A stretch of DNA of 64,000 bases, from NCBI RefSeq assembly GCF_025947065.1, contig NZ_CP109994.1:620001-684000 (forward strand), read 5' to 3'. The stretch's first letter is position 1. Each line of letters opens with the position of its first letter. Source of the DNA: Flavobacterium sp. N1736 (lineage in GTDB: Bacteria > Bacteroidota > Bacteroidia > Flavobacteriales > Flavobacteriaceae). Shown here piece after piece: positions 28,717-38,107 of the stretch. The position numbers and the translations under genes were made by a program. The notes beneath the pieces were generated by a model that saw only the letters and a list, made by a program, of their open reading frames with translations, did not search any database and was not told the origin of the DNA.

Positions 28717-31700
28717 TTAGAGTTTTAGTTTTAATCCAAGAATAAAAGTCATCGATTGCGGATACGTTCCTTTGTCAATCAAAGAAGTAGATTCAGGGTC
28801 TAAACCGGAATATTTGGTAATGGTAAATAAATTTTGACCGGACAAATACATACGCAAATTGGCATCGCCCAGCGTTTGTGGATTAAAAGTGTATCCAATC
28901 TCTATATTTTTCAATCTTAAATAAGAAGCATCTTCGATATATGTGCTTGAAACTTTACTTCCTCCGTTGTCATTAAAAGTCAGTCGTGGAGTTGTGTTTG
29001 ACGTTCCTTCGCCATGCCATGAGTTTAAAACATCGGTTGTTGAATTAAACGGGCGGCTATCGTAATTGACAATCTTTTTCAATTCGTTATAACGGTCTAC
29101 ATCCTGAACTCCCTGAAATAAAAAGGAGATATCAAGCCTTTGATATTCGGCATTAAAAGATAAACCATAAGTAATTTTTGGAATTGGATTTCCAATAAAA
29201 GTCCTGTCATTTTCGGTAATCTGACCGTCGCCATCTACATCTTTAAATTTTATATCTCCGGGTTGTGTACCGTTTGAATTGGTATATAAATTTGAATTTA
29301 CTTCGGCTGTGTTCTGATAAATTCCATCCGATTTATATCCGTAATATGAATTAATTGGTTTGCCAACAGTAGTTCTGGTATTGCTTAAAATATCATCGAT
29401 ATTGGCTACAGATTCATGCAGTTTTTCGACCTTATTGGTCAGTGTTGCTACGTTTCCGCTTATACCATATTTAAAAGCGCGGTCATTATTTTGGAAATTA
29501 GCTCCAAATTCAAAACCTTTATTGCTTACCGTTCCGGCATTTATATACGTTAATCCTGTTATTCCGGCTGCTGCAACAGGCAGGCTAACGCCCAATAAAA
29601 TATCATCGGTAGTTTTATCAAAGTAATCTGCTGTAAACGATAATTTGTTTTTTAGAACGCTAATGTCTATTCCAATATCTGTTTGGGTTGTTGTTTCCCA
29701 TTTGATATTCGGGTTTCCGTAAGTAATATTTAAGGCTTCGTCTCTTTTTGTAACAACGGTTAAATAGGCGTTATTTGGTATTTCCTGATTTCCTGACTGA
29801 CCCCAGCTTGCTCTTAATTTTAAGTTAGAAAGCCATTCGCTGTTTTCAAGGAATTTCTCTTTGGATAAAATCCATCCTCCCGAAACAGAAGGGAAATAAC
29901 CCCATTTATTATTAGGTCCAAATCGTGAAGAACCATCCGCCCTGATCGTACCTGAAACATAATATTTATTGTCATATCCGTACGTTCCCGAACCAAAAAA
30001 GGAAACCAGATTCCAGTTTACGTCAGTTCCCGTTGCCATCATTTTATTCATGCCACCGTAATCCAGATAACGGAACGGGTTTGTTGTGTTGTCGTAATTT
30101 TCTCTGCTGCCGCCAATCCACGAATATTTACTACTGATACTTTCTGTACCTAACAATGCATTTACAGTATGTTTCTCGTTGATTGTTTTAACGTAATTTA
30201 GTGTATTGGTAAAAGTAAAAGTCATGGTTTGACCTCTATTTTCATTCAAAGACGAAGGTTTGTTAAGTCTGCCCAAAGTTGGATAAAGTAAATCTCCTTC
30301 ATCATCACCAAAATTTTCAGCAAAAGCTTTATTGTGGTTAAAAACAAGATCAGCGCCAAAACTGCTTCTGAATTTTAAAGACTTGTCGGCTAAGAATTTA
30401 TATTCTCCATAAATATTTCCAAAAGTGCGGAAGGTTTTTACTTTATCATCTGTAAAATGAACCAAAGCAATTGGATTCATCGTCTGTTCGTATTTTTTAT
30501 CCCAACCGCCGTTGCTGTTATTATTTTGGTAGAAAGGTAAATCCGTATAAGGATCTCTTTCTGAATAACCCGGGTCATTTTGGTTTTTATAAACAGACAA
30601 AACAGGCGGACGTAAAAAAGCATGACGAATTACTCCGGGTGCATCTCCGCTTGACGATAACTTATCCTGAACGGTATTGGTGAGTTGGATATTAGTTCCT
30701 ATTTTGAAATTTGGCGTGATGTCAGAATTTAAATTAACCCTGAAATTAATACGCTGAAACTTATCATGATCTCCAATTACGATTCCGTTTTGAGCAAAAT
30801 ATCCACCCGAAATCAGGTATTGTGTTGTTTCAGTTCCCCCGTTTGCCGAAAGCTGAAAATTAGTTGTTAATCCTGCCGAAAACAATTGTTTCAGCCAATC
30901 TGTATTTGCGAGATCAGTTCTGTTTCGGTCCGCTGCGTAAGGACTAATTGCATTTGCTGCATTTCCCGCCGTATTATGCCAAGCCTGATCTTTTGCAGTT
31001 AAATATTGATCTGTATTTAATAATTTAGGCAGATTGGTTGCATAACTAATACCGGAATAATATTCGGCATTAATACTGGTTTTTCCTTTTGATCCGTTTT
31101 TGGTCGTAATTACAATAACTCCCGCAGAAGCTCTTGAACCGTAAATTGCTCCGGCTGCAGCATCTTTTAAAACAGTCATCGATTTTACATCGGCTTGGTT
31201 TAAAAACGAAATATCACGTGTCGCCACACCGTCAACAACATACAAAACGTCGTTGTTTCCCAAAGTTCCTTCGCCTCTAATTCGGATTTTCATTCCGTCG
31301 CCGGGCGCACCGGTATTGGCAGAAACAAAAACGCCTGCAACCTGACCTTGTAAAGCCTGACCAACATCGGCAACTTTAGTTTTAGACATTTCACCCATAT
31401 CAACGGTAGATACGGCTCCGGTTATTGCCGATTTTTTTTCGCTTGTATAGCCTACAATCAAAACTTCATTTAAAGTATTGATGTCTTCTTTTAAAATAAC
31501 AGAAATGTTGGTTTTACCCGCTACAGGCATTTCCAAAGTTTGAAAACCAATATAACTGAAAACCAAAATAGCATCAGAATCTACTTTTGATAAAGAATAG
31601 TTTCCGTCAAAGTCTGTTGCTGTATTAATAGCGGTGCCTTTTACAACAATGTTTACCATTGGCAAAGGACCTGTAAGATCAGACACGTTTCCTTTTATAG

Positions 31701-31776
31701 TTTGTGCGTTCACGACGCTTCCGGTTACCAATAAACCTAATAAAAACAGGTTGTAAATGTATTTTTTCAGCATCAT
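28717..31776 (-). CDS. susC: SusC/RagA TonB-linked outer-membrane channel
   Basis: A 1019-aa TonB-dependent transporter of the SusC class. A signal peptide (ending VVNAQ) is followed by a carboxypeptidase-like domain (~25-110: GNVSDLTGPLPMVNIVVKGT and NTATDFDGNYSLS), the plug (~115-225, with VGYTSEKKSAITGAVSTV and GSRASAGVIVITTK) and a 22-strand barrel ending LGLKLKL. It imports oligosaccharides with SusD. Two adjacent ATGs can serve as start; the second (31773) fits the signal peptide as well. First gene of the operon, 197 bp after the HTCS gene. Confidence 0.95.
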   Translation of the reverse strand: MMLKKYIYNLFLLGLLVTGSVVNAQTIKGNVSDLTGPLPMVNIVVKGTAINTATDFDGNYSLSKVDSDAILVFSYIGFQTLEMPVAGKTNISVILKEDINTLNEVLIVGYTSEKKSAITGAVSTVDMGEMSKTKVADVGQALQGQVAGVFVSANTGAPGDGMKIRIRGEGTLGNNDVLYVVDGVATRDISFLNQADVKSMTVLKDAAAGAIYGSRASAGVIVITTKNGSKGKTSINAEYYSGISYATNLPKLLNTDQYLTAKDQAWHNTAGNAANAISPYAADRNRTDLANTDWLKQLFSAGLTTNFQLSANGGTETTQYLISGGYFAQNGIVIGDHDKFQRINFRVNLNSDITPNFKIGTNIQLTNTVQDKLSSSGDAPGVIRHAFLRPPVLSVYKNQNDPGYSERDPYTDLPFYQNNNSNGGWDKKYEQTMNPIALVHFTDDKVKTFRTFGNIYGEYKFLADKSLKFRSSFGADLVFNHNKAFAENFGDDEGDLLYPTLGRLNKPSSLNENRGQTMTFTFTNTLNYVKTINEKHTVNALLGTESISSKYSWIGGSRENYDNTTNPFRYLDYGGMNKMMATGTDVNWNLVSFFGSGTYGYDNKYYVSGTIRADGSSRFGPNNKWGYFPSVSGGWILSKEKFLENSEWLSNLKLRASWGQSGNQEIPNNAYLTVVTKRDEALNITYGNPNIKWETTTQTDIGIDISVLKNKLSFTADYFDKTTDDILLGVSLPVAAAGITGLTYINAGTVSNKGFEFGANFQNNDRAFKYGISGNVATLTNKVEKLHESVANIDDILSNTRTTVGKPINSYYGYKSDGIYQNTAEVNSNLYTNSNGTQPGDIKFKDVDGDGQITENDRTFIGNPIPKITYGLSFNAEYQRLDISFLFQGVQDVDRYNELKKIVNYDSRPFNSTTDVLNSWHGEGTSNTTPRLTFNDNGGSKVSSTYIEDASYLRLKNIEIGYTFNPQTLGDANLRMYLSGQNLFTITKYSGLDPESTSLIDKGTYPQSMTFILGLKLKL

Positions 31777-31902
31777 AATAAAGAATTGTTTGAAGTATTG
31801 ATTTCAGCTTTTTCCATGGTTTTTTGAGGTTATTTGTATTTTAAGTTTATACTACAACGATTGAATTAATTATCATTTATAAAATTAGCCTGAGCATGTA
31901 AG

Positions 31903-31941
31903 AAACGGTGTACACTATTTCTTCAAAAGTGTACACCGTTT
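31903..31941. repeat. 14-bp hairpin between the HTCS gene and susC
   Basis: AAACGGTGTACACT (31903-31916) is exactly complemented at 31928-31941 around an 11-base loop. It lies just after the HTCS stop and upstream of susC, so it could end the HTCS transcript or act as a regulatory hairpin or operator. There is no clear T run on either strand. Confidence 0.65.
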
Positions 31942-31973
31942 ATACTGTGTTGATCTTTAATGTTTTGGAAGTT

Positions 31974-34900
31974 TTATCGCTTGTTTTTATAGATAAGCTG
32001 ATAATTTTTGGGAGTGGTATTGTATAGTTTTTTAAACTCTCTGTAGAAATAGGAGCGGTTATTAAAACCGGATTTGTAGCAAACCTCAGAAACCGTTAAA
32101 ATATTTTTACGCAATAGTTCTGCAGCATATTTCAGTCGGACTGTTCGAATTAAATCTCCGGGAGAAAGATTGAAGTTTTGCTTTATCTTTCGATAGAGTT
32201 GTGAATTACTGATTCCGAGTTCTTTTTCAAGAAATAAACTCTGCAGGTTTTCATTATCGATATTATTCCGAATAAGATCAATTACTTTTTTAATAAAATC
32301 TTTCTCCTCGCTAATTACAGACAAAACCGATAAATTTTGAACAAGATTATCTTGTGTTATATATCTTGAAAGCAATTCTTTCTCTTCCAGCAGCTTTTGT
32401 ATTCTTACCAATAGATGATCGGGATAAAAAGGTTTTGGGATATAAGAGTTTGCGCCGCTTTCGATACCATCAATTCGATGTAAAACAGAATTTTTTGCGG
32501 TAAGCATGATAAACGGAATATGACCCGTTTTGAGATTGGTCTTGATTTTTTTACACAATTCAACGCCATCCATAAAAGGCATCATCACATCGCTGATGAT
32601 AAGATCAGGCATTTCATTTCGGACTATTTCCAACGCTTCACGACCATTATAAGCCGTAAGAAGCTTGTATTTTTCGTTTAGCAATTCATGAAGCAAAAGA
32701 TGAATATCGAGTTCATCTTCAACTATTAATATTACTTTTCGGTTTTCACTGCATTCATTTAGAGATAAAATTTTGTTGGGCATAATTTCAGAACGATCAG
32801 CTTTTTGTTCCAGAATATTTTTCAGATGTTCTGAAATTAAAACCGGACTCATTCCCAGATCTAATTCTTTTGCCGTAAAAACATCTTTACTGCAAGGCAA
32901 TAAAATGGTAAAGTTTGTTTTTTTTATGGAACTTGAAACCTGAATATCGCCCTTTAATACGTGGACTAATTTTTTTACGTAGGCAAGACCAATGCCTGTT
33001 CTAAACATATTATTATCGGATTCTTTGCCTGTGCCGCCAAGGAAAAACGGATTAAATAAAGAGCTTAATTCCTGCTTGGGAATTCCTTTTCCGGTATTGG
33101 TAATTATAATATTTAATTGTGGCAGCTCTTTATTTTCTATATAAAATTTCAGGTCTATTCGTCCATTTTCCGGAGTATATTTAAAAGCGTTCGAAAGCAA
33201 GTTAAAAACTATTTTTTCTACTTTATCCTGATCAAACCATCCGGTTAGGGCAGTAGGGATTTCAAGATGATAGGAAATGTTTTTATCCAGTGCCAATTCA
33301 TCAAATAATTCGGCAATTTGTTCTATCAAACTTACGAGATCAAACTTTTTTGCTTTGACTTCTAAACCGTTGTATTCTGCTTTTCTAAACTCCAGTAATT
33401 GCTGTGTCAAAAATAACAGCCTTGACGAGTTACGCTGAATCATTTCTATAAATTTCTGATTTTTTTCGTTGCCGTTTGCCTCATTTGATAATTTCTGAAC
33501 CGGACCAACAATTAAAGTTAGCGGAGTTTGAAATTCATGTGCTATATCCGTAAAAAAGGAAAGTCTGTTTTCATGCAGTTCTTTTTCTCTTATTGCCGAA
33601 AGAATATTGAGGTTTAAGGATTGACGTTTTTTGTAGTAACTCACAACAAATAAAACGAATGCAACAGCTAATAAAAAATAAATTGCAAACGCCAGATTTG
33701 ATTGCCAAATGATAGGTTTAATACAAATATCAATAGCGTGAACGGGTTTACTCCAAACGCCATCACTGTTGGTCCATTTTAGCCATAATGCATATTTGCC
33801 TTTAGGAACATTTGTAAAAGAGATTATTCTCCGGTTATTGATCGTATTCCATCCTTTATCAAAATGCATTAATTGATATGCATATTGGCATTTTTCGGTA
33901 TTGATATACGTTAAAGCCGTCAGTTCTATATCAAAAAAATTCTGATCGTGATTTAAAACAATTGCAGGATTTTTTTTGGAATTCTGCGAAAGCGCCAATC
34001 CCTGATAATAAGGAACGGATTGATTTTGTCCGCTGATTTTATCAATAAACAGGGGTGGAATTGTAACGGATTCTTTTATTTTTTCCGGGAGAAAATAATT
34101 GAAACCCTTGATTCCGCCCATAAAAATAAAGCCTTTTTGGTTTTGCTGATAAAAAGCACCATCTGAAAATTCATTGTTCTGCAAACCTTCATTTTTGGTG
34201 TAATTGGTAAATTTTAACTGCTGCGTATCAAAATTCGACAAGCCAAAGTTGGTGCTTAACCACAACTTATTTTGATCTGCAATAATGCCGTGAATTGTAT
34301 TATTTGGAAGTCCGTTCGCGACCGTAAAATTTTTAAAAGTTGCAGTTCCGTCTTCTTTTAAATCTTCTAATACATTGAGACCAAAGCTCGTTCCAATCCA
34401 AAGTTGGTTTTGCGCATCAGTCTGTAAACATAAAATATCGTTGCTGGACAAACTTTTGGGATTATTCCTGTCGTTTTTATAAGTGATGAATTGTTCTGAA
34501 TCCTTATCAAATAAATTTAATCCGCCCAAGCGGGTTCCAATCCAAAGCTGTTTTTTGTTTTTTGGAATTATAGCGTATATTTTATTACTGCTCAATGCAT
34601 TTTTAGAATTGCTATCGGCGATGTATTTTTTAAAATTGGTAATGATTAATTTTTCTCCAGAGCGTTCAATTTTACAACGGATCATCCCGTAACCATTTGT
34701 TCCAAACCAATAAAATCCGTCTTCATCCTGATAAACAGAATAAACAGACTTAAAATAATCACATTCTTTACTTCCTGAAATCGCTGCCCAATTTATTAGT
34801 TTAGAATTATTTAAGTCGTAAAGCGTAATTCCGTCGCCGTCGGTTCCTATAAAAATTAAGTTTTCCTTTCCTTTATAAAGCGAATAAACGGCATTGTTAA

Positions 34901-36137
34901 CGATGCTGTTTTCGTCATTAAAATTCATGTATTGCAATTGCTTTTCAGGATTAGAATAAAAATCATGCGGAAGCCGGAACAACCCTTTTCCTTTTGTTCC
35001 AATCCAAAATGAATTTCCTTCTATTGCTAAAAAAGTCCTGATAATTCCGCCGTCAAATTCCGGAATTTGAGTTCTCGAAACTAGATTAAAAGGTTTATTA
35101 GCGGGAAACATTTTAATTATTCCGTCTCCATCCGTTCCTGCCCAAATAATGTTTTCATTGCCGGCAATCAGGGTTGTTATTTTTTGATTGTTTAAACTGT
35201 TAAGCCACGGTTTGTCAACGATATTTCCCGTTGTATCAATTATAGAATATTTCGATTTTGACGAAACTATAATTCCATCAGAAATGCTGGTTATAAATTT
35301 TGTAATATTATTGGACAAAATTGAAGTTTCCTTATACAATACAGAATTTATTGTTGTAATTCCTGATACCGATAAAGTAACTATTTTTTGTTTGGATAAA
35401 ATTCCAAATTGACTGATGTTTTCTGAAATCAATTCTATTTTCGAAATAATTTCTTTGTCATCATCCTGTGATTTCCTGAAAGCTAAAGAATAGAGTTTAT
35501 TGTCTTCAAATAAAATCAGCAAATCTCCGTTGGACGTAAATTCCATTTTTCTGACTTCTTTTTTCGAAAGGTCTTTGGCATTTAATAATTGAAAATCAGT
35601 TCCGTTAAAATAACCAATTCCCCAATCTTTTACAGCACAAAAAACTTTTTTGGAGGGATTGAGTGTAATATGAAATTCAGATTCAGATAATGGCGGAATG
35701 TTTTCTCTGTCGAAATAATAATGCTGAAAAATATCTGTTTGTTTATTATAACTGTTAATTCCGTGAAGCGTTGCAATCCAGATAAGACCTTTGTAATCTT
35801 CGTCTATTTTTAAAATGACCTGATTGCTAAGGCTATTTTTATTGTTTAGTTCAGGTCTGAAAATCCTGAAATTATTTCCGTCATATCGGTTTAGTCCGTC
35901 CCATGTTCCTATCCAAATTAAGTTTTCAGAATCCTGAAAAATAGTATTGATCGAACTATTTGATAATCCTTTACTATTATCCAATTGCTCGAATGCATAT
36001 TTTACATCTTTAATTTCCGGGAGAAATTCAGTTTGAGGCCCGGCAATTACGGATTGCGCAGCATCAGGATTATTTTTGTTTGAACAGGCAAGAAGTGTGA
36101 TAAAAGCGACACAAATAATTTTAAATTTCAATTGCAT
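31974..36137 (-). CDS. Hybrid two-component system sensor/regulator
   Basis: A 1387-aa single-chain sensor and transcription factor. The N-terminus is a signal or lipoprotein-like segment (FITLLACSN). Residues ~45-690 hold two-component propeller repeats (for example LIWIGTWDGLNRYDG and QLWIGTRLGGLNLFD), followed by a Y_Y_Y domain (~700-780), a membrane helix (~800-820), HisKA with the phospho-His near 866 in AHEFQTPLTLI, and an HATPase (N box ~980, GTGIGLAY ~1048). Then come a receiver with Asp near 1181 in LIISDVMMPF and a C-terminal AraC-type DNA-binding domain. HTCS proteins bind an oligosaccharide in the periplasm and switch on their own utilisation locus; here susC follows directly. Confidence 0.95.
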   Translation of the reverse strand: MQLKFKIICVAFITLLACSNKNNPDAAQSVIAGPQTEFLPEIKDVKYAFEQLDNSKGLSNSSINTIFQDSENLIWIGTWDGLNRYDGNNFRIFRPELNNKNSLSNQVILKIDEDYKGLIWIATLHGINSYNKQTDIFQHYYFDRENIPPLSESEFHITLNPSKKVFCAVKDWGIGYFNGTDFQLLNAKDLSKKEVRKMEFTSNGDLLILFEDNKLYSLAFRKSQDDDKEIISKIELISENISQFGILSKQKIVTLSVSGITTINSVLYKETSILSNNITKFITSISDGIIVSSKSKYSIIDTTGNIVDKPWLNSLNNQKITTLIAGNENIIWAGTDGDGIIKMFPANKPFNLVSRTQIPEFDGGIIRTFLAIEGNSFWIGTKGKGLFRLPHDFYSNPEKQLQYMNFNDENSIVNNAVYSLYKGKENLIFIGTDGDGITLYDLNNSKLINWAAISGSKECDYFKSVYSVYQDEDGFYWFGTNGYGMIRCKIERSGEKLIITNFKKYIADSNSKNALSSNKIYAIIPKNKKQLWIGTRLGGLNLFDKDSEQFITYKNDRNNPKSLSSNDILCLQTDAQNQLWIGTSFGLNVLEDLKEDGTATFKNFTVANGLPNNTIHGIIADQNKLWLSTNFGLSNFDTQQLKFTNYTKNEGLQNNEFSDGAFYQQNQKGFIFMGGIKGFNYFLPEKIKESVTIPPLFIDKISGQNQSVPYYQGLALSQNSKKNPAIVLNHDQNFFDIELTALTYINTEKCQYAYQLMHFDKGWNTINNRRIISFTNVPKGKYALWLKWTNSDGVWSKPVHAIDICIKPIIWQSNLAFAIYFLLAVAFVLFVVSYYKKRQSLNLNILSAIREKELHENRLSFFTDIAHEFQTPLTLIVGPVQKLSNEANGNEKNQKFIEMIQRNSSRLLFLTQQLLEFRKAEYNGLEVKAKKFDLVSLIEQIAELFDELALDKNISYHLEIPTALTGWFDQDKVEKIVFNLLSNAFKYTPENGRIDLKFYIENKELPQLNIIITNTGKGIPKQELSSLFNPFFLGGTGKESDNNMFRTGIGLAYVKKLVHVLKGDIQVSSSIKKTNFTILLPCSKDVFTAKELDLGMSPVLISEHLKNILEQKADRSEIMPNKILSLNECSENRKVILIVEDELDIHLLLHELLNEKYKLLTAYNGREALEIVRNEMPDLIISDVMMPFMDGVELCKKIKTNLKTGHIPFIMLTAKNSVLHRIDGIESGANSYIPKPFYPDHLLVRIQKLLEEKELLSRYITQDNLVQNLSVLSVISEEKDFIKKVIDLIRNNIDNENLQSLFLEKELGISNSQLYRKIKQNFNLSPGDLIRTVRLKYAAELLRKNILTVSEVCYKSGFNNRSYFYREFKKLYNTTPKNYQLIYKNKR

Positions 36138-36229
36138 AAATCATAATAAATTGATGATTACTAACACTTAATTTCCTTTGTAAGAGGTTGTAAGTTATGC
36201 AAAAGCCATAGTAATCCCTGTAGATTATT

Positions 36230-36370
36230 ATGAATTATCTTATAAAATTGTTTAATGACATTGTTTATCAAAAAAGAGAAGCAGAAACTCAGAAAGTTAT
36301 CAAAAAGTCTGAGAATTACGTTTTCGAATATGTTTTAAACAACCTTGAGAAAAGTATAAAAAAAAGCTGA
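36230..36370 (+). CDS. Candidate 46-aa small basic protein
   Basis: An open frame of 47 codons from ATG (36230) to TGA (36368-36370). The peptide is charged and helical: MNYLIKLFNDIVYQKREAET, then QKVIKKSENYVFEYVLNNLE, then KSIKKS. The stop lies inside the left arm of the terminator it shares with the convergent sod gene, as expected for a real transcript end. No -7 box or ribosome-binding site is visible upstream. It could still be chance in a low-GC gap; conservation in related genomes would decide. I do not recognise a family. Confidence 0.4.
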   Translation: MNYLIKLFNDIVYQKREAETQKVIKKSENYVFEYVLNNLEKSIKKS

Positions 36371-36394
36371 TACATTATGTATCAGCTTTTTTTT
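36361..36394. terminator. Bidirectional terminator
   Basis: AAAAGCTGATACAT and ATGTATCAGCTTTT pair perfectly around a short loop (36362-36390), with A and T runs on either side. It ends the sod transcript on the minus strand and would end the 46-aa frame on the plus strand. Confidence 0.85.
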
Positions 36395-37175
36395 ATACTT
36401 TTCGAACTTTCTTTAAAGCTTCAATATAGTTTTCGTTTACTTTTTCCCAATTGATGTGTTTGTAAAAAGCATCGATATAACTTCCTTTTCTGTTTTGATA
36501 ATCGAGATAATAAGCATGTTCCCATAAATCGATTCCTAAAATAGGAGTTCCGGGAATCAAAGCGTTTTTCATTAACGGATTATCCTGATTTTCGGTGGTA
36601 GTTACCTGAAGTTTTCCAAGTTTATCAACGACTAACCAAACCCAGCCAGAACCAAATTGCTTTGTTGCCTGACCTTTAAATTGATTGGTAAGGTTATTAA
36701 AAGAACCAAATTCTTTGTTTATAGAACCTGAAAGTGTGTCTTTTGGAGTTTGTTCTTTTGGCGTTAAAAGATCAAAATACATGGTATGATTGTAATATCC
36801 ACCGGCATTTTGACGTAGTTTTAAATTTGTAAGAGGCATCTTTTTTAAGATATCCTCAATAGGCATGTTTTCAAATTCTGTCGAAACAATTTCCTTATTT
36901 AAATTATTCGTATACGTTACATAATGCTTGGAATAATGCGTTTCTAAAGTAAGAGAACGAATTTCCGGCGCCAACCCATCATAAGGAAAAGATAATTTAG
37001 TAAGCCCAAAAGAACCCGGTTCAGCTTTTACTTCATCAGGAGAACCAATTGTTATTTTTTCTTCTTTTGTTGGTAAAGGAACTTCTACAACTTCAGTTAG
37101 CTTATTATTATCATTACAAGAAAATAATACTAAGAATGAAGCCGAAATAGTCAAACATATGATGATTTTCTTCAT
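36393..37175 (-). CDS. Superoxide dismutase (Fe/Mn), lipoprotein form
   Basis: A 260-aa protein. The first ~55 residues are an export signal with lipobox (LVLFSC, Cys ~20) and a short linker, followed by a full Fe/Mn superoxide dismutase domain. The four metal ligands are in place: His in LETHYSKHY, His in GGYYNHTMYF, and Asp and His in GIDLWEHAYY. The GSGWVWLVV strand is present. It detoxifies superoxide, here probably in the periplasm. Metal choice cannot be fixed from sequence. It lies 8 bp after the acyl-CoA-binding gene and ends at a strong terminator. Confidence 0.9.
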   Translation of the reverse strand: MKKIIICLTISASFLVLFSCNDNNKLTEVVEVPLPTKEEKITIGSPDEVKAEPGSFGLTKLSFPYDGLAPEIRSLTLETHYSKHYVTYTNNLNKEIVSTEFENMPIEDILKKMPLTNLKLRQNAGGYYNHTMYFDLLTPKEQTPKDTLSGSINKEFGSFNNLTNQFKGQATKQFGSGWVWLVVDKLGKLQVTTTENQDNPLMKNALIPGTPILGIDLWEHAYYLDYQNRKGSYIDAFYKHINWEKVNENYIEALKKVRKV

Positions 37176-37183
37176 GTTGGAAA

Positions 37184-37453
37184 TTATTTTGATGTTAGAG
37201 AATTAATTATTTCAATGTAATTTTCTTTTGCCTCGTCAATCGAAATATGGCTAATTTGCATCCATGCGTTAGTTTTAAAAGCATCGCGCAAATCAAAATT
37301 TTCAGATTGATTGTATACTGCGGTTCCAAACGTTGCCTGTTTGTAATACGCATAAAGCCTTAACTGCACATCTTGCGGCAGTGAGGCCTGAGTCATTTTT
37401 AAAGCAGTTTCTACAGCCTCTGAAAAGCGAGTATCTAAATCTTTTTGAGTCAT
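37184..37453 (-). CDS. Acyl-CoA-binding protein
   Basis: An 89-aa four-helix protein that binds long-chain acyl-CoA. The family core is clear: LPQDVQLRLYAYYKQATFGTA, NAWMQISHISIDEAKENYIEII. Full length for the family. It begins directly after the psd stop, in an operon of phospholipid genes, which fits a role in supplying or buffering acyl-CoA. Acyl-CoA-binding proteins are common in Flavobacteria but rare in most bacteria. Confidence 0.92.
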   Translation of the reverse strand: MTQKDLDTRFSEAVETALKMTQASLPQDVQLRLYAYYKQATFGTAVYNQSENFDLRDAFKTNAWMQISHISIDEAKENYIEIINSLTSK

Positions 37454-38107
37454 TTAAGCTTTTGTAGCAATAATGGTTTTACCGCCAATTGCTTTTTGGT
37501 TTAATTCTACATTAATAGGCGTACCTAAAGGTAAAAATAAATCTACTCTTGAACCAAATTTAATAAATCCGGCATCAGTACCCTGAACAACCTGCATTCC
37601 TTCCTGAGCATAATTTACAATTCTACGCGCTAAAGCACCTGCAATTTGTCTGTATAATATTTGACCAAAAGTCTCATTTTCAATTACAACCGTAGTTCTT
37701 TCGTTTTCTTCACTTGCCTTTGGATGCCAGGCAACTAAAAATTTACCAGGGTGATATTTACTAAATTTAATAATACCGTCCATAGCATAACGTGTCACGT
37801 GTACGTTTATTGGCGACATAAAGATAGAAACCTGTAAACGTTTGTCTTTAAAAAATTCACCTTCGTAAACTTCTTCAATTACCACAACTTTTCCATCAAC
37901 AGGAGCAAGAATGTGATCGCTGTTTCTGATTGCTATTCTTTTTGGATTTCTGAAAAATTGTAAAATAATAATCAAAACTACTACGCCGGCAATTTGTACC
38001 AGCATTCTTAGCCAGGTAATATCAATGAATTTGTCAGCAATTAAAAGCACAGCAACTGCAAAAACAGTTCCTAATAAAATCGATGGGCCTCCCTCTTTAT
38101 GAAACAT
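37454..38107 (-). CDS. psd: Phosphatidylserine decarboxylase
   Basis: A 217-aa short-form (archaeal-like, PSD-A) enzyme that converts phosphatidylserine to phosphatidylethanolamine. Two membrane-associated segments lie near 10-25 and 33-50. ILAPVDGKVVVIEEV and SPINVHVTRYAMDG are family motifs. The Ser of KFGSRVDLFLP is the self-cleavage site that yields the pyruvoyl group, so the chain should be split near residue 185. It overlaps cdsA by 11 bp. Confidence 0.92.
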   Translation of the reverse strand: MFHKEGGPSILLGTVFAVAVLLIADKFIDITWLRMLVQIAGVVVLIIILQFFRNPKRIAIRNSDHILAPVDGKVVVIEEVYEGEFFKDKRLQVSIFMSPINVHVTRYAMDGIIKFSKYHPGKFLVAWHPKASEENERTTVVIENETFGQILYRQIAGALARRIVNYAQEGMQVVQGTDAGFIKFGSRVDLFLPLGTPINVELNQKAIGGKTIIATKA

